A stretch of DNA of 64,000 bases, from contig JAWKVX010000005.1 in the NCBI GenBank assembly GCA_041397825.1, positions 310,001 through 374,000 on the forward strand, written 5' to 3'. The position numbers were made by a program, and so were the translations under genes. Origin of the DNA: JANNSX01 sp041397825 (GTDB lineage: Bacteria > Pseudomonadota > Alphaproteobacteria > Rhizobiales > Hyphomicrobiaceae). A model generated the notes under the pieces. It was not told the DNA's origin, did not search any database, and saw only the letters and a program-made list of their open reading frames with translations. This document shows, in pieces, positions 41,889-52,058 of this stretch (within the stretch, counting starts at the first letter, position 1; every line of letters begins with the position of its first letter).

Positions 41889-43472
41889 TCATGACAGGCG
41901 AGTGAGCGTTCCCGATTGTGCCATCTGGCGCAATTCGACTTTGCGGATTTTTCCCGAGGGGGTCACAGGAAAGGTCTCGACACGGTAGAACCGGGCAGGG
42001 ACCTTGAACCGCGCAATGCGATCCGCCGCGAAAGCAACGAGCTCCGTCGCGGCGACGTCCGTTCGTAGCCTGACGGCCGCCGCGACAGTCTCACCATAGT
42101 ACTCGTCCGGCTCGCCGAAGACAGCGATCTCGGCGATCGCCGGATGCTGGGCGTAGAGTGTCTCGATCTCGACAGGATAGATGTTCTCACCGCCACGGAT
42201 GATCATGTCGCGGAGCCGGCCGCCGGCGATGACGAGATGGCCCGAGGGCTCCAGATAGCCGAGGTCGCCGGTCCTGAGCCAGCCGTCGGAGGTGATCGTC
42301 TCGGCAGTGGCCGACGGGTTGGCGTGATAGCCGAGCATCACCATCGGGCCCCGGCCCTGCACCTCGCCGATGGAATCTGCCGGCAGGACAGTTCCGGACT
42401 GCGGGTCGACGATACGCAACTCATATCCCGGAAGGGCGCGGCCGGCTGTCCGGAAGCGGGTGGGTTCGTCATGGCTCGAGGCTGTGATCAGCGTCGAGCT
42501 CTCCGTCTGTCCGTATACCTGCGACAGTCCGGGCATGGGAAACTCGATCGCGCATCGCTCGAGCACATCGGCATTGGCATCCGCGCCGCCGCACGTGCCC
42601 GTCCGAAGCGAGGAGAGGTCATAGCGGGCGCGGGAAGGGTGCTGCAGCATGGCGAGATAGGACGTCGGCACACCGGAAAGTGCGGTGCATCGTTCCGACT
42701 GAATGAGCGCAAACAGGTTCTCGGGGTCGAACGCCGACTGGCCGACATAGGTGCCGCCGACCTGCAGAGCGCCCTGGATGTTGAGGATGCAGCCGGCACA
42801 ATGGAACAGCGGAATAATGGAGGTCCACCGATCTCCCGCCCTGAGGCCGAGGCGGGTGGCGGTCTCCCTCGCACACATCATCATTCCCAGATGCGTCAGC
42901 AAGGCGCCTTTGGGTTTGCCGGTCGTGCCTGAGGTGAAGAGCAGCATGCCGGCCGTGCCCGGCGGATCAGTCGTGACGGGATCGGCAAGCGGTGTGGCCT
43001 CCGCAAGGTCGTCGATGCCGATGACCTTGCGCTGCCGATCCGCGCCGTCGAGCGAGACGATGTGCGTCAACACGGTGAGATCGGATCGGGCCGCGAGCAC
43101 GTTCTCCAAGTAGGGATTGGAGCGAAATCGCTCCGAGAGGAAGATGGCTTTCGCGCCGGACGCCTTCAGTGCGAAGGCGAGATCGTCGGCGCGGTAGTGT
43201 GTGTTGAGCGGGACGAGAACCGCGCCAAGTGCCGCCGTCGCCATCTGCACGACCGGCCAGTCGAGCCGGTTCTCGGCGAGCAGCGCTATTGGCTCGCCTC
43301 GCGTCACACCGAGCTGACGCAGCCCACCCGCCAGTCTCAGCGACCGGTCGTGCCAGCCGGCAAAGGTCAGCCGACCGCCCGCAGACGGAAATGCGAGCGC
43401 CTCGGCGCTGCCGCGCACCCTGGCCTGGTGGGCGAGGGCCGCGACTGGATGGTGGAAGACGGGCTCGCTCAT
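41889..43472 (-). CDS. AMP-forming acyl-CoA synthetase/ligase
   Basis: A 527-residue adenylate-forming enzyme. The P-loop is LLFTSGTTGKPKGALLTH, followed by YGQTESSTLI, WLRTGDLGYLEPSGHLVIAG, GRLRDMIIRGGENIYPVE and the C-terminal catalytic Lys in VTPSGKIRKVELR. It activates a carboxylic acid to its CoA ester; chain length or aromatic preference is not evident. It lies 24 bp after the pterin-binding methyltransferase gene on the same strand, making it the last gene of the one-carbon block, possibly by operon extension only. Confidence 0.9.
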   Translation of the reverse strand: MSEPVFHHPVAALAHQARVRGSAEALAFPSAGGRLTFAGWHDRSLRLAGGLRQLGVTRGEPIALLAENRLDWPVVQMATAALGAVLVPLNTHYRADDLAFALKASGAKAIFLSERFRSNPYLENVLAARSDLTVLTHIVSLDGADRQRKVIGIDDLAEATPLADPVTTDPPGTAGMLLFTSGTTGKPKGALLTHLGMMMCARETATRLGLRAGDRWTSIIPLFHCAGCILNIQGALQVGGTYVGQSAFDPENLFALIQSERCTALSGVPTSYLAMLQHPSRARYDLSSLRTGTCGGADANADVLERCAIEFPMPGLSQVYGQTESSTLITASSHDEPTRFRTAGRALPGYELRIVDPQSGTVLPADSIGEVQGRGPMVMLGYHANPSATAETITSDGWLRTGDLGYLEPSGHLVIAGGRLRDMIIRGGENIYPVEIETLYAQHPAIAEIAVFGEPDEYYGETVAAAVRLRTDVAATELVAFAADRIARFKVPARFYRVETFPVTPSGKIRKVELRQMAQSGTLTRLS

Positions 43473-43496
43473 CAGGCCGCCAGGCTTACGCTATCC

Positions 43497-44465
43497 TCAG
43501 GTCGTTGCCGCTCCGCCACCCCGCCGGGCCTCGCGGCCGCCACGGCGCCGGCCGCCGCCGCCCTCCGCGCCTGGTGCGGCACTTGTCAGAGTCCCGGCGG
43601 CCGACGGAACGTGATCGCGATAGGTCATGATCCACTCGCCGCAGTTCTGATCGGTTCCCATCAGCACGTTGGCGGCGCGGATCGCCTCCATCTCCTGCGG
43701 CCGGCACGGATTCATGATGGCGCTCGTCATACCCGAGGCGATCGCCATCGGCAGGAAGGCGGCGTTGATGCCGTGCCGGTGCGGCAGGCCGAAAGAGATG
43801 TTCGAGGCGCCACACGACGTGTTGACCTTCAACTCCTCGCGGAGCCGGCGCACGAGGCGGAACACTTGCAGGCCCGCCGTTCCCATGGCGCCGATCGGCA
43901 TGACGAGCGGATCGACGACGATGTCGTGGGCAGGAATGCCATGGTCGGCCGCGCGCTCGACGATCTTCTTCGCCACCGCGAAGCGTACGTCGGGGTCCTC
44001 AGAGATACCGGTCTCGTCGTTCGAGATGGCGATCACTGGCACGTTGTACTTCTTGATGAGCGGCAGGATGAGCTCGAGCCGGTCCTCTTCTCCCGTCACC
44101 GAGTTGACGAGCGGGCGGCCCTTGGCGACCTCGAGGCCGGCCTTCAGGGCGGCCGGCACGGAAGAATCGATGCATAACGGGACGCTGACGAGCGACTGCA
44201 CGAGCTCGATGGTTTGCTTGAGTAGCGGCGGCTCGGTCTCGTTCGGGTTGACCGCCGTGACGCCCGCGTTGACGTCGAGCACGAGCGCACCGGCTGCCAC
44301 CTGCTCGACCGCGTCCTTCTTGACCGTCTCGAAATTGCCCTCGACCATCTCGGCGGCGAGCTTCTTGCGCCCCGTCGGATTGATGCGCTCGCCGATGACG
44401 CAGAACGGCTGGTCGAAACCGATGAAGACGTCTTTCGTCTGTGAGGCCACGAGAGTGCGGGTCAT
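43497..44465 (-). CDS. Methyltetrahydrofolate:corrinoid methyltransferase-like, pterin-binding domain protein
   Basis: A 322-residue protein of the dihydropteroate-synthase fold used by methyltetrahydrofolate:corrinoid methyltransferases. Seen segments are FCVIGERINPTGRKKLA, LVLDVNAG, PLCIDSSVPAALKAGLE, PLVNSVTGE and NISFGLPHRHGINAAFLPMA with the conserved Asn. These transfer a methyl group between a cobalamin protein and tetrahydrofolate. The last 30 residues are a Gly/Arg-rich basic tail that is not part of the fold. It follows the small conserved gene by 88 bp and belongs to the MetV/MetF block. No corrinoid protein is encoded nearby. Confidence 0.85.
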   Translation of the reverse strand: MTRTLVASQTKDVFIGFDQPFCVIGERINPTGRKKLAAEMVEGNFETVKKDAVEQVAAGALVLDVNAGVTAVNPNETEPPLLKQTIELVQSLVSVPLCIDSSVPAALKAGLEVAKGRPLVNSVTGEEDRLELILPLIKKYNVPVIAISNDETGISEDPDVRFAVAKKIVERAADHGIPAHDIVVDPLVMPIGAMGTAGLQVFRLVRRLREELKVNTSCGASNISFGLPHRHGINAAFLPMAIASGMTSAIMNPCRPQEMEAIRAANVLMGTDQNCGEWIMTYRDHVPSAAGTLTSAAPGAEGGGGRRRGGREARRGGGAATT

Positions 44466-44553
44466 TGTTCCATCCTTGCGGTGAGTTCCAGATGTCGGTG
44501 CGGAGTTGCGCCCGCTGGGGGCGCCAAATCCTGTTGATGCGGTCGCCGGCCGG

Positions 44554-45057
44554 TCACGGCGCCACCTTGCAGCCGAGCTTTTGCAGCCGTGCGATGATCT
44601 TCCGCGCGTTCACGCCCGAGATGATGTCGATATGGTCGGCGTGGCTGATCTTCAGCAAGGTCCTGCCCGGCCGCACCATGAGGTGCGCATCGCAGGCCAG
44701 CATGATGGCATATGTGATCGCCTCGGCGAGGAGTTTGCCTTCCTTACCATCGACCACGCAGCCCGGAGCTTCCATCACGCGGCGGTCGTCACCATGGAGG
44801 CCGCGCCAATGGTAGTAATCCCGCCAGAGTGGGTTCTCGATCTCACCTTCATGATAGGAGTCACCGAAGACCGCATTCTCGATCCAGAGCATGGCCTCAT
44901 CGAAGTTGCCGAACTCCTCGACGATGGGGCCGGCGAGGCGCCGGTAGGAGTGCGGGCCGGTCTCGTAGGTCATGCGCGCTTTGCGCGGCGCGTCGACATC
45001 CCGCGACTTGAAATGCCGCCGGACATGCAAGGCATCCTCCTCGGTCAGGAACCGCAT
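44554..45057 (-). CDS. Small conserved protein of the methyl-folate block ('virulence factor' family)
   Basis: A 167-residue protein that I associate with the family loosely annotated 'virulence factor' and found beside methyltetrahydrofolate genes in alphaproteobacteria. It has charged N-terminal helices (TEEDALHVRRHFKSRDVDAP), GPIVEEFGNFDEAMLWIEN and a C-terminal KISHADHIDIISGVNARKII, but no catalytic motif I can name. It lies 4 bp after the MetF-like gene, so it is probably co-translated and functionally tied to methylene/methyl-folate conversion. The 'virulence' label should not be taken literally. Confidence 0.7.
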   Translation of the reverse strand: MRFLTEEDALHVRRHFKSRDVDAPRKARMTYETGPHSYRRLAGPIVEEFGNFDEAMLWIENAVFGDSYHEGEIENPLWRDYYHWRGLHGDDRRVMEAPGCVVDGKEGKLLAEAITYAIMLACDAHLMVRPGRTLLKISHADHIDIISGVNARKIIARLQKLGCKVAP

Positions 45058-45061
45058 GTCC

Positions 45062-46093
45062 TCAACCCTGGTCCGCCGCCGCCAGCTGCGGGATGGCCGC
45101 TGGCGCCACCGCTAGCCGCTCCTTCAGGATGCCGCTCTCGGCGACGATCTCCTCGACCAGATGCTCGCGGCGATAGGCCATGACGTGGACGCCGGCCACG
45201 CCCTTGATCTCACGAATCTGTTGGATGATCTCGATTGTCATCTTCTTGCTTTCATCCCCTGGTTTCGCCGCCTTCTCCAGCCGGTCGATGACGCCATCTG
45301 GGACATGGATGCCGGGCACATTCGCGCGCATCCAGCGCGCCGTCTTGGCCGAGGCGACGGGTCCGACGCCCGCGAGAATGTAGGCCTTCTTGTCGAGTCC
45401 CATGTCGCGTGCGCGATCCATGAAGCGGCGGAACAGCTCGACGTCGAAAATGTAGTTCGTCTGTACGAAATCGGCGCCGGCGCGAATCTTCTTCTCCAAG
45501 CGATTGGCGCGCCACTCATAGGGTGGGATGCACGGGTTCTCGGCGGCACCGAGGAAAATTCCCGGACGAGTCGTCAACTTGCGTCCCGAAAGAAATGTGC
45601 CCTCGTCGCGCATCGTCTTCAGCGTGCGCAACAAACTCATGCAGTCGAAGTCGAACACTGGCTTGGCGCCCGGCTGATCGCCGACGCCGACGCCGTCGCC
45701 GGTCAGGCACAGGATGTTGCCGACACCCATGGCGGCGGCACCCAGGACATCACCCTGGATGGCGATGCGGTTGCGGTCACGGCAGGAGATTTGCAGCACG
45801 ATGCCGACACCGGCGCGCGACAGGATCGAGCAGATGCCCATCGACGACATGTGGCAATTGGCGCCGGAGGCGTCCGTCGCATTGATGGCGTCGCAGACAT
45901 TGGCGAGCGGCTCGGCGGCCTTCAGCACGTCGCGCGGATCGGCGCTGTCGGGCGGGTTGAGCTCGGCCGTCACGGCGAACAGCCCCTTTCGCAGCGTGCG
46001 CTCCAGCATGGAGGCCGACTTGTGCCCTTCGGGCGGCACGAGTGGGGGATCGCGGACAGGATCGTAGGGCTCGGGGGTGTGAAGTCGCATCAT
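45062..46093 (-). CDS. Methylenetetrahydrofolate reductase-like protein (MetF-type barrel)
   Basis: A 343-residue MetF-family barrel. Seen are LFAVTAELNPPDSADPRDVL at the start of the barrel, LQISCRDRNRIAIQGDVLGA, ILCLTGDGVG, FLGAAENPC, AGADFVQTNYIFDVELFRRF and ILAGVGPVASAKTARWM. The family interconverts methylene- and methyl-tetrahydrofolate. The N-terminus carries about 35 additional residues rich in Pro. It overlaps the upstream MetV-like gene by 4 nt, the same arrangement as the MetVF enzyme of acetogens, so a two-subunit complex is likely. A classical stand-alone MetF may be encoded elsewhere. Confidence 0.87.
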   Translation of the reverse strand: MMRLHTPEPYDPVRDPPLVPPEGHKSASMLERTLRKGLFAVTAELNPPDSADPRDVLKAAEPLANVCDAINATDASGANCHMSSMGICSILSRAGVGIVLQISCRDRNRIAIQGDVLGAAAMGVGNILCLTGDGVGVGDQPGAKPVFDFDCMSLLRTLKTMRDEGTFLSGRKLTTRPGIFLGAAENPCIPPYEWRANRLEKKIRAGADFVQTNYIFDVELFRRFMDRARDMGLDKKAYILAGVGPVASAKTARWMRANVPGIHVPDGVIDRLEKAAKPGDESKKMTIEIIQQIREIKGVAGVHVMAYRREHLVEEIVAESGILKERLAVAPAAIPQLAAADQG

Positions 46094-46728
46094 GAGCCGC
46101 CCCCTTTCGGTGTGCCAGACTCAAACACGCTCGTTCGTTCGCCGACCGCCTGATCGGCCAACGCCTTCGTCGGCTCCTTGGCGAGGGGGGCTGCGGCTGG
46201 CTCGAAGATGCGCGCCCGCTTGAAGGCGCTGGCAATGGTCGAGCGGCCCGGATCAGCGGCGTCCGCCGTCGCGCGGCGGGTGGCCGCCTTCTCGCGTGCC
46301 ACGCGTAGCCAGCTCGACGAGCCCTCGAGCGTCCGGTCGACGGGGGGCTGCACGACGGCGATGCGCTCCAGTCCCTGGCGCATCCTCTGCGCACCCTCCC
46401 AGCCCTCGACCCAGACGCAACGCATTTCAGGCTTGACCTCGCAGAACCCCCCCGGTCGGACGCCGCCGCACGGGCCGTTGCGCAGGGTCTTCGGGCAGTT
46501 CATAGGACAGGACATGCCGGTCGAGGACAGCACGCACTGGCCGCACATCTGGCAATCGAAGAGCAGGCTCTTCGTGAGCTTCTCGAGGACCGCGACCGGC
46601 CTCTCCACCCGGTTGTAGCCGATGGCGGAGAAGACGGGGTCGAGCGCCACCATCAGGCCTTCGAAGCCCTTGTAGAAGCTCTCGAAAAACCGCGCATGGC
46701 GAACGGCAAAGCGCCGGACGGCATACAT
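46090..46728 (-). CDS. MetV-like Cys-rich protein (MTHFR C-terminal domain family)
   Basis: A 212-residue protein whose middle has a dense cysteine pattern: C59, C62, C65, C74, C78, C87, then C96 and C104, within FDCQMCGQCVLSSTGMSCPM and LRNGPCGGVRPGGFC. This matches the MTHFR_C/MetV domain that binds iron-sulfur or zinc and partners MetF in acetogens. The last 90 residues are Ala/Arg-rich and probably disordered, which is unusual. It is the first gene of the leftward block and overlaps the MetF-like gene by 4 nt. In MetVF-type enzymes MetV feeds electrons into the flavin barrel. Confidence 0.85.
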   Translation of the reverse strand: MYAVRRFAVRHARFFESFYKGFEGLMVALDPVFSAIGYNRVERPVAVLEKLTKSLLFDCQMCGQCVLSSTGMSCPMNCPKTLRNGPCGGVRPGGFCEVKPEMRCVWVEGWEGAQRMRQGLERIAVVQPPVDRTLEGSSSWLRVAREKAATRRATADAADPGRSTIASAFKRARIFEPAAAPLAKEPTKALADQAVGERTSVFESGTPKGGGS

Positions 46729-46884
46729 CCTGGGGCTCCTGGGTCAGCGCCCGCGGTCTCGGGTGGGCGCGAAGACATTCTCTATCGGCGGGACGGGCAT
46801 TTGAAGTCGGCCCGCCTGCGACATGAGACCCGCTGGATTCCGACGCGTCGCATTGGGGACACCGGATGCGACATCGGCGCCGCC

Positions 46885-48723
<1,839 letters not shown>

Positions 48724-48788
48724 GGGCGCGTGATTAGCATTTGGCGGGGAGGGCGGCAAATCGGAGGCATCGTCCCGGTCCGATCGGG

Positions 48789-49481
48789 TTAATCCGCGTC
48801 GTTCACCCGCCAGATGGTGAGCCGGCCGGCGGGTCCGAAGCCGAGACTGGAGAGGGCGGCCACCTCCTCCTCGGCTCCGTAGCCGACCAGGGTCCAGCCA
48901 GGATTGGCCGCCGCAAGCGAGGCGAGGCAGCGGTCGCGGATGCCGGTCGGGCCGAACAGGTTCGATATGCCGAGAATTTCGGGCGCGCTCGGACCGTGAT
49001 AGGCAGCAAGCCCGCCGCGGTAGAGACCATCATGCAGAAAGGTCACACCTGGGTCGTCGAGGATCTGAGGGAGGAAGATCGGGGCATCCGGTGGGGTGGC
49101 ACCCCACGCATCGACCCACCGCGTCAATTGCAGGGCGTCCCTTGCCGCCGTTAACTGGCCGCGATCGTTCGGACCGTTCCGTGGGTGACGGACATACCAC
49201 TGCGCATCAAACAGCCGGCTTAGGCCCGGACGCTCTCTCAGCTCGCCGAAGCTGTCCTTGACGGCCCATGCACCCGAGCCATCCCGGCGGTCATCGATGG
49301 CCTTCTCCAAATGCGCGGCGCCGGGCGCGAGGGAGATCAGACGAGGATAGTAAGGTGGCGGCTCGCCATCGCAGGTCCACACGTTGTCGAGGATCCGTGA
49401 CCTGAGACCATGGCTGCGGCAGACGGCGGCGCACCAGTCGGCATTGTTGCGGGCGGCGGCTCGGACGACATCCTCGAGCAT
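48789..49481 (-). CDS. Hypothetical protein, possibly acetyltransferase-like
   Basis: A 230-residue protein starting MLEDVVRAAARNNADWCAAV. I do not recognise the family with certainty. The C-terminal half (NLFGPTGIRDRCLASLAAAN, then TLVGYGAEEEVAALSSLGF and GRLTIWRVND) resembles the end of a GNAT fold, where a substrate loop is followed by a conserved Trp-Arg strand. Its ATG overlaps the stop of the EamA transporter gene (ATGA), so transporter and protein are co-translated, suggesting that it modifies or senses the exported compound. Confidence 0.7.
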   Translation of the reverse strand: MLEDVVRAAARNNADWCAAVCRSHGLRSRILDNVWTCDGEPPPYYPRLISLAPGAAHLEKAIDDRRDGSGAWAVKDSFGELRERPGLSRLFDAQWYVRHPRNGPNDRGQLTAARDALQLTRWVDAWGATPPDAPIFLPQILDDPGVTFLHDGLYRGGLAAYHGPSAPEILGISNLFGPTGIRDRCLASLAAANPGWTLVGYGAEEEVAALSSLGFGPAGRLTIWRVNDAD

Positions 49482-50419
49482 CACGTTCGGCCGCTTTGGC
49501 GAGGCCCGCGTCTCGGCCCGTTGACGAGCACGATGCCCATCGCATTCAGCGCGAGCGCGGCGAGGAGAGTCGGCGTCAGGCTCTCGCCGAGCAGGAGGGT
49601 GGCGATGACGACACCGAAGATCGGCGACAGGAAGACGAAGGAGGCCAGTCCCGCCGCCTGGTAGCGGCGAAGCATCCAGATGAAGATCAGGTAGCTCGCG
49701 AAGGAGACGAGGACGAAGGCGTAGGCGAAGGCGAGCAGGACGCGGGCGCTCGGATTGAAGATGCCGGGCTCGCCGATGAGGACCGCGCCGCCCGTCAGCA
49801 GCACCGACGAGATCGCGAGATTGTAGAACAGCACCCGCTCCGGCTCGACGCGGCCCAGCCGGGAGACCTTGATGATCACATTCTCCGTGCCCCAGGTGAT
49901 GCCCATGCCGAGGCAGAGGAGATCGCCGATGATCTGCTCGCGTCTCGGCACCGTGAGCCCGCTCGAGAAGACGAGCACGACGGCGGAGAAGGCGAGGAGC
50001 AGCCCCAGCCATTTGAGGGGCGTCAGTCGCTCCGAGGGAACGAGGAAATGGGCGCCGAGCGCCGTCACGAAAGGTGAAGTGTAGATGTACAGGACGGCCC
50101 GCGACACGTCCGTCATGGCGAGACCGGCGTAGAGCAGCGCAAACTCGAGCGTGAAGAGAATGCCGATGACCAGACCGAGCGGCCAGGTGTCGTCGAGCCG
50201 AAAGAGTCGGATGCCGCGATAACCGCACCAGAGGATCATGAGCAGGGCGCTGGCGATGGACCGCAGTCCTGCTTGAAAGACGGGCGAGATGCCCTCATTC
50301 GCGATCTTGATTGCGGCCGAGCTGCCACCCCAAATGGCGCAGATGACAACCAGCAGCAATGCCACCGGGACATCGAGCCGGCGTGCAGTCGTCGGGGCGC
50401 CGGCCTCCGTCGCGCTCAT
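49481..50419 (-). CDS. EamA-family (DMT) transporter
   Basis: A 312-residue membrane protein with ten predicted hydrophobic segments in two EamA repeats. The first begins ALLLVVICAIWGGSSAAIKI and the second LGMGITWGTENVIIKVSR. EamA proteins export metabolites or amino acids. The start MSATEAG (50419) overlaps the end of the amidase gene by 4 nt, and its stop overlaps the next gene. It is the fourth gene of a tightly coupled leftward run that begins with the DnaJ-domain gene. Confidence 0.9.
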   Translation of the reverse strand: MSATEAGAPTTARRLDVPVALLLVVICAIWGGSSAAIKIANEGISPVFQAGLRSIASALLMILWCGYRGIRLFRLDDTWPLGLVIGILFTLEFALLYAGLAMTDVSRAVLYIYTSPFVTALGAHFLVPSERLTPLKWLGLLLAFSAVVLVFSSGLTVPRREQIIGDLLCLGMGITWGTENVIIKVSRLGRVEPERVLFYNLAISSVLLTGGAVLIGEPGIFNPSARVLLAFAYAFVLVSFASYLIFIWMLRRYQAAGLASFVFLSPIFGVVIATLLLGESLTPTLLAALALNAMGIVLVNGPRRGPRQSGRT

Positions 50420-51156
50420 GGACGATTGTCCCGGAGGTCGAGAAGGCGCCGCAAGGTTGCGAAGGTCGAGGCGTCGCCGCGGCCGTCGACGCGAGCAGGT
50501 CGCCAATGCATCTGGAAGGCCTTGAGGATGGTGTTGGTGGACTGGTCGAAGACGGCGCTCTCGGTGATCTCATAGCCTAGCGCGGCGAGCAGCCGGGTGA
50601 GCTCGGCAACCGCCGGTCCGGTGGAGCCGACTCCGAGCGCCGACTCGTGGCCCGGTGGGGGCGGATCGATCCACAGACCGACACCGGCCCGGGCCAGCCG
50701 GGCCCAGTCGAACTTCTCGCCAGGATCGACCTTGCGGAAGGGAGCCACATCGGAATGCGCGAGCACGTTCTCGCGGGGGATGCGATGGCGCTCGACGACA
50801 TCCTGACACAGACGGACGACGGCACGCATCTGAAGCTCGGGGAACTGTGGATAGCCGCCGGACGGGCCGACATTCTGGATCTCGATGCCGATCGAGCGCG
50901 AGTTGATGTCGCGCTCGCCGCGCCAATAGGAGATGCCGGCGTGCCAGGCCCGCTCCGTTTCGGCAACCATGCGGGTGATGGTGCCATCGTCGTCGACGAC
51001 ATAGTGGCACGACACTTTCGAGGCGGGGTCGGCCAGCCAACGGATCGCCGCCTCGGCCGTATCCGTTGCCGTATAGTGCAGGATCAGCATGTCGAGCGGG
51101 GCGCTCGGGGCGCGCGGCTCGCAGTTGGCCGACGGATGGTCGCGGCACTCGATCAT
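50416..51156 (-). CDS. N-acetylmuramoyl-L-alanine amidase (Amidase_2) with peptidoglycan-binding domain
   Basis: A 246-residue AmiD-like zinc amidase. Ligand and catalytic motifs are LILHYTATDTAEAA (first His), SIGIEIQNVG (Glu) and NVLAHSDVAPFRKVDPG (second His and following Asp). The C-terminal 70 residues (STGPAVAELTRLLAALGYEI) form a PG_binding_1-type module. It cuts the MurNAc-L-Ala bond, probably in muropeptide recycling. No signal peptide is visible, so it may be cytosolic like AmpD. It overlaps both flanking EamA genes by 4 nt. Confidence 0.92.
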   Translation of the reverse strand: MIECRDHPSANCEPRAPSAPLDMLILHYTATDTAEAAIRWLADPASKVSCHYVVDDDGTITRMVAETERAWHAGISYWRGERDINSRSIGIEIQNVGPSGGYPQFPELQMRAVVRLCQDVVERHRIPRENVLAHSDVAPFRKVDPGEKFDWARLARAGVGLWIDPPPPGHESALGVGSTGPAVAELTRLLAALGYEITESAVFDQSTNTILKAFQMHWRPARVDGRGDASTFATLRRLLDLRDNRP

Positions 51157-52058
51157 GCGGCGACGCGCCTCCGCGCCTCTCGGAGTGTGATGATCAGGAC
51201 GCCCGACAGCGTCAGCGCGCCGCCGGCGACAAGACGCCAGCTCCAGCTGTCACCGAGAAAGATGACGCCCGACACCGATGCGATCACCGGCGCAAGGAGC
51301 AGGAACGGCGCGAGGCGGGGAATTGGATGCCGGTGCACCAACCAATTGAAGCCGACATGAGCGATCAGGGTTCCACCGATGACGACATAGGCGAGGCAGG
51401 CCCAGGCCTGCATGCTGGCACTGCGGATGCTATCGATCGCCTGCGGCTCGATGATGACTGCGGCGATACCGACCGGCAACCACGTGCCGAGCGCGATCCA
51501 GCCCTGCATGTCGATCGGATGAACGGCAGTTGTCTGCCGCATGAAAATCGCACCGGTTGCCCAGGCAAAGGCGGCCGCCATGTTGACGAGCATGGCCTCC
51601 CAATAGCTGAAGATGCGAGGATCGAAGCTCATGAAGGCGACGCCGAGAAAGGCGACGACGAGCGCACTGCCGCGCCAGATGCCAATTCGGTCGCCGAGAA
51701 AGAGTGCCGAGAGGATGGTCGCGAACGGGATCGCCAGGTTGCCGGAGAGGGCGAGCGGGGCAATATCGTGTGCCATGGTGAGCGCCATGAATCCAAGGCC
51801 GAAGTTCAAGGCGCCAGAAGTCATCGTGACGAGACCGATCCGCAACATCATGCCCCGATGCCATCGCATCCAAGGCAGGAACAGCACGAAGACGGTGAGG
51901 AATCGCAGCACGATGAGGGTGAGTGGGGGTATCTCCAAGAGCGCGGTCTTCGAGAAGATCCAGTTGACGCCCCAGAGCGCCTGCACGGCGATGAGCAGAA
52001 GCAGGTCCACGCCCAGCCCATCGTCGGATTTGGCGGTCGGGCCGGCGGACACCGTCAA
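51153..52058 (-). CDS. EamA-family (DMT) transporter
   Basis: A 301-residue ten-segment membrane protein with EamA repeats starting LLLIAVQALWGVNWIFSKTA and MAAAFAWATGAIFMRQTT. Its ends overlap the DnaJ-domain gene upstream and the amidase gene downstream by 4 nt each. The cargo is unknown. A role in muropeptide or amino-acid traffic would fit the amidase neighbour but is only a guess. Confidence 0.9.
   Translation of the reverse strand: MTVSAGPTAKSDDGLGVDLLLLIAVQALWGVNWIFSKTALLEIPPLTLIVLRFLTVFVLFLPWMRWHRGMMLRIGLVTMTSGALNFGLGFMALTMAHDIAPLALSGNLAIPFATILSALFLGDRIGIWRGSALVVAFLGVAFMSFDPRIFSYWEAMLVNMAAAFAWATGAIFMRQTTAVHPIDMQGWIALGTWLPVGIAAVIIEPQAIDSIRSASMQAWACLAYVVIGGTLIAHVGFNWLVHRHPIPRLAPFLLLAPVIASVSGVIFLGDSWSWRLVAGGALTLSGVLIITLREARRRVAA

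Noticed and set aside
44554..45057. A pathogenicity role for the 'virulence factor'-type protein
   Set aside because: The label is a database habit; its position inside a folate block points to one-carbon metabolism.
46847..46872. 7-bp inverted repeat (GTCGCAT/ATGCGAC) just after lepA as a terminator
   Set aside because: The stem is short with a 12-nt loop and no T-run, so it is not listed as a feature.
49482..50228. N-terminal extension of the 230-aa hypothetical protein to about 479 residues
   Set aside because: The added part overlaps the EamA gene in another frame and reads as Arg/Ala-rich shadow; the ATG at 49481 in the ATGA overlap is the natural start.
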